This document shows positions 14,958-22,904 of a stretch of DNA of 25,089 bases, in pieces; position 1 is the stretch's first letter; each line of letters starts with the position of its first letter. The stretch spans positions 1 through 25,089 of the forward strand of contig JAZNUB010000011.1 in assembly GCA_045592105.1 (NCBI GenBank). The letters run 5' to 3'. This DNA is from SIG636 sp045592105 (GTDB taxonomy: Bacteria; Bacillota; Clostridia; Oscillospirales; CAG-382). A model generated the notes under the pieces. That model had not been told where the DNA came from and did no database searches. It saw nothing but the letters and a program-made list of their open reading frames with translations. Position numbers and translations under genes: made by a program.

Positions 14958-16166
14958 ATGAATAAGATAGGTACTGTTATTTCCAATGCCAGAAAAAAGG
15001 CGGGGCTTACCCAGGAAGCCCTTGCGGCAAAGCTTGGGATAACTCCACAGGCTGTTTCTAAATGGGAAAACGACGTAGGATACCCCGATGTAACGCTATT
15101 GCCCGAGATATCAAAAACACTTGATATATCTCTTGACGAGCTTTTTGGTACGGAAAACTCTGATGCAGAAATAACGGTGCGTTTCTCCGAAAATAAAAAC
15201 GGTCTGCCTTTTGTATGCTCTTTTGGTGAGGTGGGCTGTTATTCTGATAAGACTGTAGAAAAATACACGGCAGAGGACGGCGTTGTTCTATTTACTGATG
15301 GCAGTACCGCATATATAGCCGAAGGAATGGTTATAAACCAAGGCAAGGGCGAGATACGCTTTGGTAAGGGAACCCTTGATACAAAAAGACAGTTCAAGGG
15401 GCAAACAAGCTACGAAAAAACCTTCAGGGAGTTTGATAGCATAGATTTAAGCCTGGGTCTTGGGACAGAGCTTGAGATAATCAGCGCCAAAGACGGCATC
15501 GGAAGAATATACGCAGAGGGAAATGAGGAGTTTATTGCTCTTATCAAGCCACAGATTTCGGCTAAAACCCTTACTCTTTCCGCAAGGAAAAACGGCAACC
15601 TTGACGGCTGGCGCGGGAACAAGATTATAATATACGTTCCTTTCAACAAGGGAAAACGGTTTGCCCTGAAAATAAGCGGTGCTTGTGAAGCGAAGGCAGA
15701 GCCTTTCTTTGAAGAGCTTTCCGTCCATATTTCCGGAAGCGGTGAGCTTGAGGCTAAAGGATGCGACACCCTTGAACTTGCCGTTTCCGGTAGTTCGGAC
15801 GTAAGCATTGGCGCTATTACCACCTCGGCTAATTGCCGCATAAGCGGAAGCGGAGATTTGAAAATAGGAACGGTAAACAATATAAAAGCAACCGTTTCGG
15901 GTAGCTGTGACGTGTCTATCGGTACGGCTACGGGAGTGATGGACTTTTCGGTAAACGGCGCCGGTGATGTTGAAGCGGGGGGCGACGCAAAGCTGCTAAA
16001 GCTTACTATAAACGGAGCAGGCGACTTTAAGGGCAAAGAGTTGACGGTTGACGATGCAGAATTGACGGTAGGAGGCTCTGCCGATATCCATATAGGGCAC
16101 ATTAAAGGTCGTTCGACAGAAAAGCTAAGCGAGAACAGTACTCTCACCGTTGACCGCAGAGGATAG
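14958..16166 (+). CDS. XRE-family HTH regulator fused to a seven-rung DUF2807/GIN-like beta-helix
   Basis: A 402-residue protein. Residues 4-62 are a lambda-repressor-type HTH (LTQEALAAKLGITPQAVSKWE). After a linker with a beta-rich part (about 70-140), residues 150-385 resemble the DUF2807/GIN head domain. From residue 258 there are seven turns of a xSGSGDxxIG motif (ISGSGE, VSGSSD, ISGSGD, VSGSCD, VNGAGD, INGAGD, VGGSAD) spaced 18-20 residues, a clear beta-helix pattern. There is no signal peptide or membrane segment, although DUF2807 domains are usually exported. I chose ATG 14958 because GGAG lies 9 nt before it; two nearer starts (14949, 14952) are too close. The helix may be a cytosolic sensing or scaffolding domain (inference). 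Confidence 0.85.
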   Translation: MNKIGTVISNARKKAGLTQEALAAKLGITPQAVSKWENDVGYPDVTLLPEISKTLDISLDELFGTENSDAEITVRFSENKNGLPFVCSFGEVGCYSDKTVEKYTAEDGVVLFTDGSTAYIAEGMVINQGKGEIRFGKGTLDTKRQFKGQTSYEKTFREFDSIDLSLGLGTELEIISAKDGIGRIYAEGNEEFIALIKPQISAKTLTLSARKNGNLDGWRGNKIIIYVPFNKGKRFALKISGACEAKAEPFFEELSVHISGSGELEAKGCDTLELAVSGSSDVSIGAITTSANCRISGSGDLKIGTVNNIKATVSGSCDVSIGTATGVMDFSVNGAGDVEAGGDAKLLKLTINGAGDFKGKELTVDDAELTVGGSADIHIGHIKGRSTEKLSENSTLTVDRRG

Positions 16167-16183
16167 AGCCAAAGCATTGCTTG

Positions 16184-16212
16184 TTGACCTGAGCTGAAAA
16201 TTTTGCTACAAT
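16184..16212 (+). promoter_or_regulatory. Sigma-A promoter of the GNAT gene
   Basis: TTGACC (16184-16189), a 17-bp spacer and TACAAT (16207-16212), 45 bp before the ATG at 16257. Confidence 0.75.
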
Positions 16213-16256
16213 ACAGAGGAGAAAAGTTGCATTATGAGTTACAGGGGTGGATAATA

Positions 16257-16748
16257 ATGAATTGCCAATTTGAGTATGCAGACAAGAATAAACTTGAAAC
16301 GGTTCTTCCTAAGCTGTTTGAACTTCTAAGCTCAAATATGAGCATAATAGCTCCTACCGGCAATTCGTACGACGAGGACTACAAAATATGGCTTTCGAAT
16401 ATAGAGCCTGCGATGCAGAAACCTCAGAGGCAAATTATCCTGATGCTTTGCGATAACGATATTGTTGGGTATTTCCAATACTATATAAATTTAAGAACGT
16501 TTATGATGGAAGAAATTCAAATAGAAAAGACATATCAAAGGACAGGAATTTTTTCTGCCTTCTATTCATGGTTAGTGTATCAGTTACCCAACGATATAGA
16601 GTTCGCTGAAGCCTATGCCAATAAGAAAAACGTCAAATCTCAAGGCATCTTAGAGCATTTAGGGTTAAAGCAGCTCGGTGAATCTAAAAACGGTAACAGC
16701 TATCACTATATAGGGGAGTATATCAATTTAAAGAACAAATACAAATAA
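16257..16748 (+). CDS. GNAT-family N-acetyltransferase
   Basis: A 163-residue protein with the GNAT layout. A central strand IVGYFQYYI is followed by EEIQIEKTYQRTGIFSAFYSWL (about 85-106), whose Q-R-T-G-I-F is the acetyl-CoA pyrophosphate loop (usual pattern Q/RxxGxG/A, here with F in the last place). Then AEAYANKKNVKSQGILEHLGL (about 121-141) matches the N...A...Y/L...GF-type end of the fold. The acceptor is unknown. GGGGTGG lies 6 nt before ATG 16257; an 18-codon longer reading is open but unsupported. It is followed 28 bp later by the broken S51 peptidase gene. Confidence 0.78.
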   Translation: MNCQFEYADKNKLETVLPKLFELLSSNMSIIAPTGNSYDEDYKIWLSNIEPAMQKPQRQIILMLCDNDIVGYFQYYINLRTFMMEEIQIEKTYQRTGIFSAFYSWLVYQLPNDIEFAEAYANKKNVKSQGILEHLGLKQLGESKNGNSYHYIGEYINLKNKYK

Positions 16749-16776
16749 GTGGTGTAAAATTTGAAGGGGCTAAAAT

Positions 16777-17390
16777 ATGCTGGCGCTATTATCTAACGGA
16801 ATTACAAGCTTGGCACTCAAAGAAGCTATTGAAAAATACGTTGTTGGCAAGAAAAAAGCAGCGGTTGTTGCAACTGCTGACAATGAATACAAAACAAGAA
16901 ACTATCATATCCCCCGTGTGGTCAGTGAGCTAACTCATATGGCTTGGAAACCGAGCTTTTTGACCTTGACAGTCAAAGTCCCGACCTTTTGCTTGACTAT
17001 GATGTTGTAGAGTTTATCGGTGGGAATCCGTATTATTTGCTTAACTCTATAAGACGTTGTGATGCCGATCCTGTCTTAGAACAGCTTGCAAAGGATAAAG
17101 TGTTAATCGGCTGGAGCGCCGGGGCGTTGGTTATGACCTCATCGATCGCTGTAATAGACGCTTTTGAACCACAAATGAATTTTGTGGATTTGACAGATTT
17201 GAAAGGTTTGCGCTTGGCAGACGTACACATTATTCCTCATTACAGTAAATTTCTCCACCGTTACGAAGCCTTTGAAGAAAAGCTAAGGCGTTACGAAGCT
17301 GACAATAATTGTACATTGGTAAGACTTAACGATGGTGACGGTATGCTTTTTGAAGGCGGCGAGAGACTCATAATAAAATCAAATACATAG
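16777..17390 (+). pseudogene. Peptidase S51 (PepE-like) gene broken by a one-base frameshift
   Basis: Two reading frames together make one peptidase S51 protein of normal size (about 204 aa). The first frame (16777 onward, with GAAGGGG before ATG) gives the N-terminus MLALLSNGITS to about IPRVVSELTHM. The second (to 17390) continues with GLETELFDLD, FIGGNPYYLL, the nucleophile motif IGWSAGALVM and HIIPHYSKF. The switch must occur between the TGA at 16926 in the second frame and about 16945. Adding one G in the GG at 16941-16942 restores THMGLETELF. All motifs of the family are otherwise kept, so the break is recent, a sequencing error, or recoded. I call it a pseudogene with that doubt. Confidence 0.8.
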
Positions 17391-17404
17391 CTTTAACGCA
17401 AGTG

Positions 17405-17435
17405 TCCGCCGAAGGATTCGTTTTACTTCGGCGGA
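17405..17435. other. 10-bp inverted repeat after the S51 pseudogene
   Basis: TCCGCCGAAG (17405-17414) and CTTCGGCGGA (17426-17435) are perfect complements with an 11-nt loop. No T run follows; it may be part of a tandem terminator or a REP-like element with the next hairpin. Confidence 0.5.
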
Positions 17436-17448
17436 TAATTGTCGGGGT

Positions 17449-17484
17449 CCCCAAGAAGTCGTCAGACTTCTTGGGGTGATTTTT
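17449..17484 (+). terminator. Strong terminator with a GTCCCC...GGGG REP-like core
   Basis: CCCCAAGAAGTC and GACTTCTTGGGG form a perfect 12-bp stem with a GTCA loop, followed by TGATTTTT. The GGTCCCC...GGGGTG frame is shared with the element at 21861-21947. Confidence 0.75.
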
Positions 17485-17584
17485 AAAGGTAAAATAATTT
17501 CGAAAACAATCCAACCTTTTAGTCAGAAACAGACACTATAGTATGTAATCGCGATTAAGAAGTGCAAAGGAATGGGGTGATACG

Positions 17585-20206
17585 TTGTCAAAAGAGAATA
17601 ATTACCGCCGTTTTAGTGACGAAGAGCTTGTAAAAGCTATTCTTGAGGGCGACACCGATGCATATACAGAGGTTATGTCCCGTTATAAGAACATGGTGTA
17701 TAGCGTTATTTTACATATCCTCTCGGGAGACGGCGATGCGGAGGACATAGCGCAGGAAACCTTTATAGACGGTTTTTTCAGACTGGGCTCTCTGCGTGAT
17801 AACACCGCTCTTGCACCCTGGCTGTACGGAATAGCAAAACGCAAGGCACTTAACCACTATACAAGGCGAAAGCGCTATGTAAGCTATGATTCCCTTGAAG
17901 AAGGTATCACCGGTTTACCTACGGGCAACTCTCCCGAGGATTACGTTATAAAAAACGAAACCGCCTGTCTTGTAAGAAAGGCTATCTCAGAGCTGTCCGA
18001 CAAAAACAGAAGCGTTGCCTTGCTGTACTATTTTGAAAATATGTCCGTCTCGGATATCGCAAACAGGCTGGGAGTGTCTGTGGGTACGGTCAAGAGCCGT
18101 TTGCACGAGGCGAGGAAGAAGCTAAAAGGAGGACTTGCCTTTATGACAGAAAACAATAACCCAACAAATACACAATCCAAAAGAAACGAAGATTTTGATA
18201 AAATGCTGCGTGCGAAGCTTAAACAGCTTGAGTATTACTACGCCCTTAACGGAGCATCCTTTGAAGGTTTTGATGCATTGCTTGCCGAAGCGGAAAAGCT
18301 TGCCGGTATGTTGCCCGAATCTGCGAAAAAACAAGCGGTGCTGGCAGATGTGTACTTAATGCAGGCTTATCAGGAAAACGAAGACCCTGTTATTATGGAA
18401 AAAGCCAAGGATGCGGCTGAAAAAGGAAGCAACGCAAAGGTTATCGCTTCGCTTTTGGTGGATAAAATTCTTGCTACCGATAACGATGATAACGAGGGAA
18501 AGCTACGCATAATAGACGAGGAGGCTATCCCAAGGCTAAAGGCGTTGGGTGCAAGAAACGAGCAAGGCGCTCTTATGTTCTGGCGTGGTGCCGCCAACGT
18601 GCGCTTGAAAAATTTGGAAGAAGCAAGGTCGGATTTTGAAGAATGCGTAAGGCTTTGCAATGAGGACGAAGTTTACCGTGCCTGCGCATTGTGCGGTATT
18701 AAAAACTTGAAGTTGGCTATAGAAAACACCGACGACCCAACTATGGGAATAAGCGTAGTGTCGGAAACCTGTATGAAGAAGGACGGCAAATTGATATTCG
18801 CAAGCCAGCCGGGTTTCAGCACTCCTCCGGTTCTTTATGAAAAGCATAAGTGGGATTCTTTACATTACTACGTGTCCTTGGCAGGCAGATTGTTTTACGA
18901 CCTTTCTATGTCGGTAGGACAAAGCTATACCGATGCAAGCGGAACCACTCTAACCCTTGTCAGTATGGATGCGGTTGCTCAAACACCTGCAGGTATATTC
19001 AAAAGCTGTATGCACGTAAGATGCATGGCAGAGGACTGCGTTTCCGATGCGTGGTATGAAAAGGATGTTGGACTTGTTAAGGCAACCTTTACCGAGGAGA
19101 ACGGTGACACGGAATCGTATCTGCTTGATGAATACAACATAGTCGGCGGTAACGGATATTTCCCCTTTGGGGTAGGTAACCGTTGGCACTACGTTAATCC
19201 CGATCTGCCCGATTACCTTTACCAATGCATTGAATATGAGATAGTCTGGACGGATGGCGAGAGAGCCACTTTGTCAACTCTATCCTACGTCAATTTCCGT
19301 AAAAACTACGAGCAATGCTGTGATTTGGACAGCGACTATTATATAGGCCAGGGTGAACAGCTATGCTGTGACTGGAAGCTTGACGAAGCAGTTGAGGCTT
19401 TGAGAAAGGCTGTGCGTGTAAACACCAACCAAACGGCAACCTTCGCGGCTCTCAACGGTATAGAGGCGCTCAGCCGTTTTTCGGAGTATCATAAAAAGGG
19501 GTGGCGTTTCTGTCCTTCGTCTATCAATACGGGCTATATTCGTGCTAAGGAAAACTCCTCCGTATACCATTACGGCGAAAACGCTTTGTATTCCTTCTCC
19601 CCATACCGCTTTGGTTCGAGGGGCGAAGAAAACCGTATCTTCGGCGTGAAGCCTTTCCGCTATCTGCAACGAATACTGGGCTGTATGTACGACAACAAAT
19701 GGGTTATAGGGTATACCGAAACCAAAGACCTTGGCGATAATATCACGGCAAACGTAAGCGTTACGGAAGGTGGTACGGTTACTACAGCCGCAGGGGTGTT
19801 TACGGGTACGATAAAGCTTACGGTGGTTTGTGAAAAGGCAGGTATGGACGATGACTATTACATGAAGTATAACTACCAATATACCTTTTGCGGCACCAAG
19901 GAATATTGGTTTGCCAAAGGTGTAGGCTTGGTCCGTTTCCGTTGTATATGGGGCAAAAGCCTTGATTCCACCGCCGAGCTTGTAAGCTTCAACGTTCCTG
20001 CCGCCGACAGCTCGTATATGCCCATACAGATAGGCAACACTTGGGAGTATGACGAGATAAATCTTACAAAGGAAGGCTACCTTGCAAAGCGCTTTATGCG
20101 CATTGACTGTGGCATAAACGACAACTTCATTATATCAGATAATCAGGAATTCGTTTTCAAGGGCACGGAAGAAGAATACGAAGCCTTTAAGGCGTCGCTA
20201 AAGTAA
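17585..20206 (+). CDS. ECF-type sigma factor fused to a TPR-like region and a duplicated beta domain
   Basis: An 873-residue chain. Residues 24-97 are sigma region 2 (DAEDIAQETFIDGF, APWLYGIAKRKALNHYTRRKR) and 128-182 region 4 with the HTH SVSDIANRLGVSVGTVKSRL. From about 205 to 380 comes a helical stretch of TPR character (EAEKLAG, RGAANVRLKNLEEARSDFEE). Two copies of a beta domain follow: one around 464-537 (TPAGIF, YEKDVGLVK, YFPFGVGNRWHY) and one around 731-822 (TAAGVF, WFAKGVGLVR, YMPIQIGNTWEY), with a helical spacer between them. Such beta domains are more usual in exported lipoproteins, yet there is no membrane segment here. The TTG start has GGGGTG 5 nt upstream. No anti-sigma gene is adjacent. 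TATAGT lies 43 bp upstream without a sigma-A -35, so self-control is possible (inference). Confidence 0.85.
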   Translation: MSKENNYRRFSDEELVKAILEGDTDAYTEVMSRYKNMVYSVILHILSGDGDAEDIAQETFIDGFFRLGSLRDNTALAPWLYGIAKRKALNHYTRRKRYVSYDSLEEGITGLPTGNSPEDYVIKNETACLVRKAISELSDKNRSVALLYYFENMSVSDIANRLGVSVGTVKSRLHEARKKLKGGLAFMTENNNPTNTQSKRNEDFDKMLRAKLKQLEYYYALNGASFEGFDALLAEAEKLAGMLPESAKKQAVLADVYLMQAYQENEDPVIMEKAKDAAEKGSNAKVIASLLVDKILATDNDDNEGKLRIIDEEAIPRLKALGARNEQGALMFWRGAANVRLKNLEEARSDFEECVRLCNEDEVYRACALCGIKNLKLAIENTDDPTMGISVVSETCMKKDGKLIFASQPGFSTPPVLYEKHKWDSLHYYVSLAGRLFYDLSMSVGQSYTDASGTTLTLVSMDAVAQTPAGIFKSCMHVRCMAEDCVSDAWYEKDVGLVKATFTEENGDTESYLLDEYNIVGGNGYFPFGVGNRWHYVNPDLPDYLYQCIEYEIVWTDGERATLSTLSYVNFRKNYEQCCDLDSDYYIGQGEQLCCDWKLDEAVEALRKAVRVNTNQTATFAALNGIEALSRFSEYHKKGWRFCPSSINTGYIRAKENSSVYHYGENALYSFSPYRFGSRGEENRIFGVKPFRYLQRILGCMYDNKWVIGYTETKDLGDNITANVSVTEGGTVTTAAGVFTGTIKLTVVCEKAGMDDDYYMKYNYQYTFCGTKEYWFAKGVGLVRFRCIWGKSLDSTAELVSFNVPAADSSYMPIQIGNTWEYDEINLTKEGYLAKRFMRIDCGINDNFIISDNQEFVFKGTEEEYEAFKASLK

Positions 20207-20225
20207 AATAAACAGTACGAAAACC

Positions 20226-20251
20226 GCCGCGAGAAAATCGCGGCAGTTTTT
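20226..20251 (+). terminator. Terminator of the long ECF sigma gene
   Basis: GCCGCGA and TCGCGGC form a 7-bp stem with a GAAAA loop, then AGTTTTT. Confidence 0.85.
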
Positions 20252-20261
20252 ATACAAGGTC

Positions 20262-20290
20262 TTGACTTAAACACCGTTTTGTGTTACACT
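20262..20290 (+). promoter_or_regulatory. Sigma-A promoter of the P-loop kinase/APH operon
   Basis: TTGACT (20262-20267), a 17-bp spacer and TACACT (20285-20290), 34 bp before the ATG at 20325. Confidence 0.8.
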
Positions 20291-20324
20291 CTCAATACTT
20301 TTCCGAAAAAAGGGGGGTAAACAG

Positions 20325-20819
20325 ATGAAAATTGCAGTAGTTGGCTACTCAGGCGGTGGAAAAAGCTACCTTTCGGATAAGCTGTCAAAGCATTACGGTG
20401 TCCCCGTAATGCATCTTGATGCCGTAAAGTATGATAAAAACTGGGTAGCAAAGGATAAAACTCTCGTCCTTAATCAGGTTGCCCTTTTTATGGAGAAAGA
20501 AAGCTGGATAATAGACGGCAATTATAGTGCCCTTTATCAAAAAGAAAGGCTTTTGGCGGCTGATGAAATAATAATAGTAAAGCCGGGTAGGCTAAGATGC
20601 CTGTGGGGCGTTATAAAAAGAGAAAAAGAATACAAAAGAATGGGCTACGTTAAAAGTCTTAATTTTGATTTTATATGTTTTGTCCTCTTTGGCGGAAGGA
20701 CAAAAAAGAGAAGACAGCATTACAAAGACATAGAAAACCAATACAAAGATAAAACCACGGTAATACGCACGAAGCGCCAACTAAATGAATACATAAAAAG
20801 GAGGGAACAGCGTGATTAA
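20325..20819 (+). CDS. Small P-loop kinase of the 'topology modulation' (FlaR-like) type
   Basis: A 164-residue soluble protein with a Walker A motif G7-YSGGGK-S14 at the extreme N-terminus, MHLDAVKYDKNW (about 29-40) and WIIDGNY (about 61-67), the pattern of the adenylate-kinase-like family often labelled DNA topology modulation protein. That label is historical; the substrate is not known. AGGGGGG lies 7-8 nt before ATG. Its 3' end overlaps the next gene by 8 nt, so the two are in one operon with the APH-like enzyme, and both could phosphorylate small molecules (inference). Confidence 0.82.
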   Translation: MKIAVVGYSGGGKSYLSDKLSKHYGVPVMHLDAVKYDKNWVAKDKTLVLNQVALFMEKESWIIDGNYSALYQKERLLAADEIIIVKPGRLRCLWGVIKREKEYKRMGYVKSLNFDFICFVLFGGRTKKRRQHYKDIENQYKDKTTVIRTKRQLNEYIKRREQRD

Positions 20820-21693
20820 CTTTGTCAGCAAAACTGAAATACATAAGGGCTGGTCGGGAGACAGAAAGTTTTGCGCTGTTGATAGGGACGGCAATAAGTA
20901 TTTGCTCCGCATCTCTCCTATCGAAAAGGCAGATCGCAAAAAGGCTGAGTACGCAATGGCAAAAGAGGTAGCCTCCCTCGGTATACCTATGTGTATACCT
21001 GTGGATTTTTGGGTGTGCGAGGACGGCGTTTACAGCGTATATAGCTGGATAGACGGCGAGGATGCCAGAGATGCTTTGCCTTTTTGTACCGATGCAGAGC
21101 TTTATGCCTACGGTGTAGAAGCAGGACGTATACAAAGGATACTTCATTCAATTCCTGCTCCCGAAGATTCGCCCGATTGGGAGGAGAGATATAACAAAAA
21201 GCTTGATACCAAGCTTGAAAAATACAAAAGCTGTCCGCTTAAATACGAAAAGGGAGAGCTGCTTGTGGAGTTTGTAGATAAGAACAGACATCTTTTAGCC
21301 AACCGCCCCTTGACCTATCAGCACGGAGATTATCATGTAGGAAACATGATGATAGGCAAGGATAAGAAGCTGTATGTAATAGACTTCTTTGACAGAAACG
21401 ATTTCGGAGACCCGTGGGAGGACATTAAACCTATCACTTGGGACGTGGCAGTAAGCCCTGTGTTTGCCAAAGGTAGAATTGATGGGTACTTTGACGGAAA
21501 GATACCCCAAAGCTTTTGGTCTCTTTTGGCACTGTACGTTACCGCAGGCATACTTTCATCCCTGCCTTGGGCAATACCCTTCGGAGAGGGCGAGGTAGAG
21601 ATAATGCGAAAGCTTGCAGCAGATGTGCTTGACTGGTACGACGGCATGAATAGCGCGGTTCCTAAATGGTATTTGAATATTCGGCAGCATTAA
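20812..21693 (+). CDS. Aminoglycoside phosphotransferase-like kinase (APH family)
   Basis: A 293-residue kinase of the APH/choline-kinase-like fold. The catalytic loop H171-GDYHVG-N178 contains the Asp base (D173) and Asn, and VI-D191-FFDRNDFGDPWED supplies the Mg2+ Asp. The N-lobe shows GNKYLLRIS, where the usual nucleotide-binding Lys appears as Arg33. The family includes drug-resistance enzymes but also many metabolic kinases, so resistance cannot be claimed. The GTG start at 20812 has GGAGGG 6 nt upstream and overlaps the kinase stop by 8 nt. It converges on the XRE gene at 21983. Confidence 0.82.
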   Translation: MINFVSKTEIHKGWSGDRKFCAVDRDGNKYLLRISPIEKADRKKAEYAMAKEVASLGIPMCIPVDFWVCEDGVYSVYSWIDGEDARDALPFCTDAELYAYGVEAGRIQRILHSIPAPEDSPDWEERYNKKLDTKLEKYKSCPLKYEKGELLVEFVDKNRHLLANRPLTYQHGDYHVGNMMIGKDKKLYVIDFFDRNDFGDPWEDIKPITWDVAVSPVFAKGRIDGYFDGKIPQSFWSLLALYVTAGILSSLPWAIPFGEGEVEIMRKLAADVLDWYDGMNSAVPKWYLNIRQH

Positions 21694-21715
21694 GAACGGC
21701 TTTTCCGAAAATAAA

Positions 21716-21743
21716 GGGACTATCTCTGAATTTGAGACAGCCC
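21716..21743. other. Imperfect hairpin GGGACTATCTC/GAGACAGCCC
   Basis: GGG, CT and TCTC pair with GAGA, AG and CCC around TGAATTT, with one bulge and one mismatch. On the minus strand the GGGCTGTCTC end resembles ends seen in some decayed mobile elements, but no transposase or second end is present. It lies 22 bp after the APH-like gene stop. Confidence 0.35.
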
Positions 21744-21801
21744 ACAGATCGCTGACAAAAGCACAGAGCACGAAAAAGGCAAATTGCATCATTACAAAGA
21801 A

Positions 21802-21833
21802 GAAAATTGGGTGACAAATTTCACCCAATTTTC
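21802..21833. terminator. 13-bp hairpin between convergent genes, likely two-way terminator
   Basis: GAAAATTGGGTGA and TCACCCAATTTTC are perfectly complementary with a CAAATT loop. The A/T ends of the stem give a T-rich tail in both directions. It lies between the APH-like gene and the convergent XRE gene. Confidence 0.65.
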
Positions 21834-21860
21834 TGCATTTTATTGTAATTTTTCGTTCGT

Positions 21861-21947
21861 GACGAACCTCAGCTCACAGTACTCCCCGAGGTCCCCACAA
21901 AAATGTATTTTTGTGGGGTGGGAATACAGTTCTCGCCTCGGTTCGTC
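21861..21947. repeat. 87-bp imperfect palindrome, REP-like element
   Basis: Outer arms GACGAACC (21861-21868) and GGTTCGTC (21940-21947) are exact complements. The inner arms are partly complementary (CAGTACTCCCC against GGGAATACAG). The centre is CCCCACAAAAAT/ATTTTTGTGGGG (21893-21918). It ends 36 bp before the stop of the convergent XRE gene. The central GGTCCCC...GGGGTG frame is shared with the hairpin at 17449. Confidence 0.6.
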
Positions 21948-21982
21948 CCGTCTGCACTCTTTCTCAACGCTCTGCCAGCTTG

Positions 21983-22732
21983 CTATACGGGGTAATTTTT
22001 CGTAACGCTGTTTACGGCTTTGCGTCCGTTCTCGGTAGTGAAGAAAATTGCGGCAAACATAGACATAAGTGCGTATGCAGAGTGCCCCAGCTCGTATTTT
22101 CCGTCGAAGTCGCAGTCGCAAAAGCCACCCTTCATCAGCTTAAACAATACGTTTTCCACCTTTTCAAGGGGAATATTTGTGTTCTTAACGATATCCTCGG
22201 CACTTATACCCTTGCAAAAATCAAGGGTGGATATAACACCCAAAGTATCTTCATCAGAAAGCAGATCGCAAACTTTTTTGATATCGGCAAGGCTTTGGCT
22301 TTTAAGCTTGGATAACATATCGGCACCGTAGATCACGCTTATAATCGTACCGTCATCGGTATCGGCGTATACGCTTGTACCGTTACTACTCTCCGTTGCC
22401 GAGCCTGTAACCATTCGTGTGTCCGTTGCCCTAACGCAAACCTCTACCGCTTGCTTTGTTGCCTCGAGTCTGCCCACCTCTTTGGCGTATTCCGCAAGGG
22501 AAGCCATACAGCTATCCTTTTTTACGTCACTGGGCACTTCAAGCAAAGCGTCGGCAGTAATTCCAAGTATCTGACAAAGCTCGGGCAAAAGCATAATATC
22601 GGGCATACTTTCACCCTTTTCCCATTTGGACACAGCCTGTCCCGTAACACCTAACTTTTCGCCAAGATCCTGCTGGGAAAGGGAACGCAGTTTTCTAAAT
22701 TCACTTATTTTTTCGGCTATGGATTTATTCAT
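21983..22732 (-). CDS. XRE-family regulator with a winged-helix-like C-terminal domain
   Basis: A 249-residue protein. Residues 7-60 are a lambda-repressor-type HTH (LSQQDLGEKLGVTGQAVSKWE), nearly the same layout as the regulator at 14958. The middle (about 95-150) has a short beta-rich stretch (DDGTIISVIYG). Residues 155-225 look like a second, winged-helix-like domain (ISAEDIVKNTNIPLEKVENVL, then GGFCDCDFDGKYELG). The last 25 residues include a hydrophobic stretch (AYALMSMFAAIFF). A CDCD motif is seen, but metal binding is not shown. GAAAGGA lies about 9 nt before ATG. It converges with the APH-like gene and is divergent from the second ECF sigma gene, whose shared 240-bp control region has inverted repeats. 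Confidence 0.82.
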   Translation of the reverse strand: MNKSIAEKISEFRKLRSLSQQDLGEKLGVTGQAVSKWEKGESMPDIMLLPELCQILGITADALLEVPSDVKKDSCMASLAEYAKEVGRLEATKQAVEVCVRATDTRMVTGSATESSNGTSVYADTDDGTIISVIYGADMLSKLKSQSLADIKKVCDLLSDEDTLGVISTLDFCKGISAEDIVKNTNIPLEKVENVLFKLMKGGFCDCDFDGKYELGHSAYALMSMFAAIFFTTENGRKAVNSVTKNYPV

Positions 22733-22781
22733 AATCGTATTTCCTTTCTAAAAAACAGTATCAGAAAGCTTTCTTGCCTTT

Positions 22782-22810
22782 ATTTTATCCCATACCACCG
22801 TTGATTTCAA
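22782..22810 (-). promoter_or_regulatory. Sigma-A promoter of the XRE gene
   Basis: On the minus strand TTGAAA (22805-22810), a 17-bp spacer and TAAAAT (22782-22787), 50 bp before the ATG. Confidence 0.78.
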
Positions 22811-22820
22811 TAACCTAAGC

Positions 22821-22846
22821 GTTGAAAGTTGTTCAACCGTTGGTTG
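22821..22846. promoter_or_regulatory. Overlapping inverted repeats, candidate operator
   Basis: GTTGAA-AGTTG-TTCAAC (22821-22837) overlaps CAACC-GTT-GGTTG (22834-22846). The pair lies right behind the -35 of the XRE gene and faces the second ECF gene. The AAAGTTG core also occurs in the direct repeats at 14771-14813 and at 22938-22944. Confidence 0.5.
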
Positions 22847-22879
22847 TGACCGGTTTAAGAAGAGAATCTATGCATAAAG

Positions 22880-22904
22880 CACTTGCTCTCTGCAAGTGTT
22901 TTTT
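22880..22904 (+). terminator. Terminator-like hairpin upstream of the second ECF gene (possible attenuator)
   Basis: CACTTGC and GCAAGTG form a perfect 7-bp stem with a TCTCT loop, then TTTTTT. It lies between divergent genes, about 70 bp before the ECF start, where no upstream plus-strand gene needs ending. Confidence 0.65.

Noticed and set aside
15410..16177. 255-codon minus-strand frame
   Set aside because: Its Ser/Pro-rich sequence is the mirror of the repeated Gly-Ser turns of the beta-helix gene, not an independent protein.
19361..19879. 172-codon minus-strand frame
   Set aside because: It lies wholly within the long ECF sigma gene and has no ribosome binding site or recognisable motif.
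20812..21693. Calling the APH-like protein an aminoglycoside resistance enzyme
   Set aside because: The family holds many non-resistance kinases, the N-lobe Lys is replaced by Arg, and nothing nearby shows a resistance context.
21716..21743. Insertion sequence end (GGGCTGTCTC)
   Set aside because: No second end, target duplication or transposase fragment is visible.
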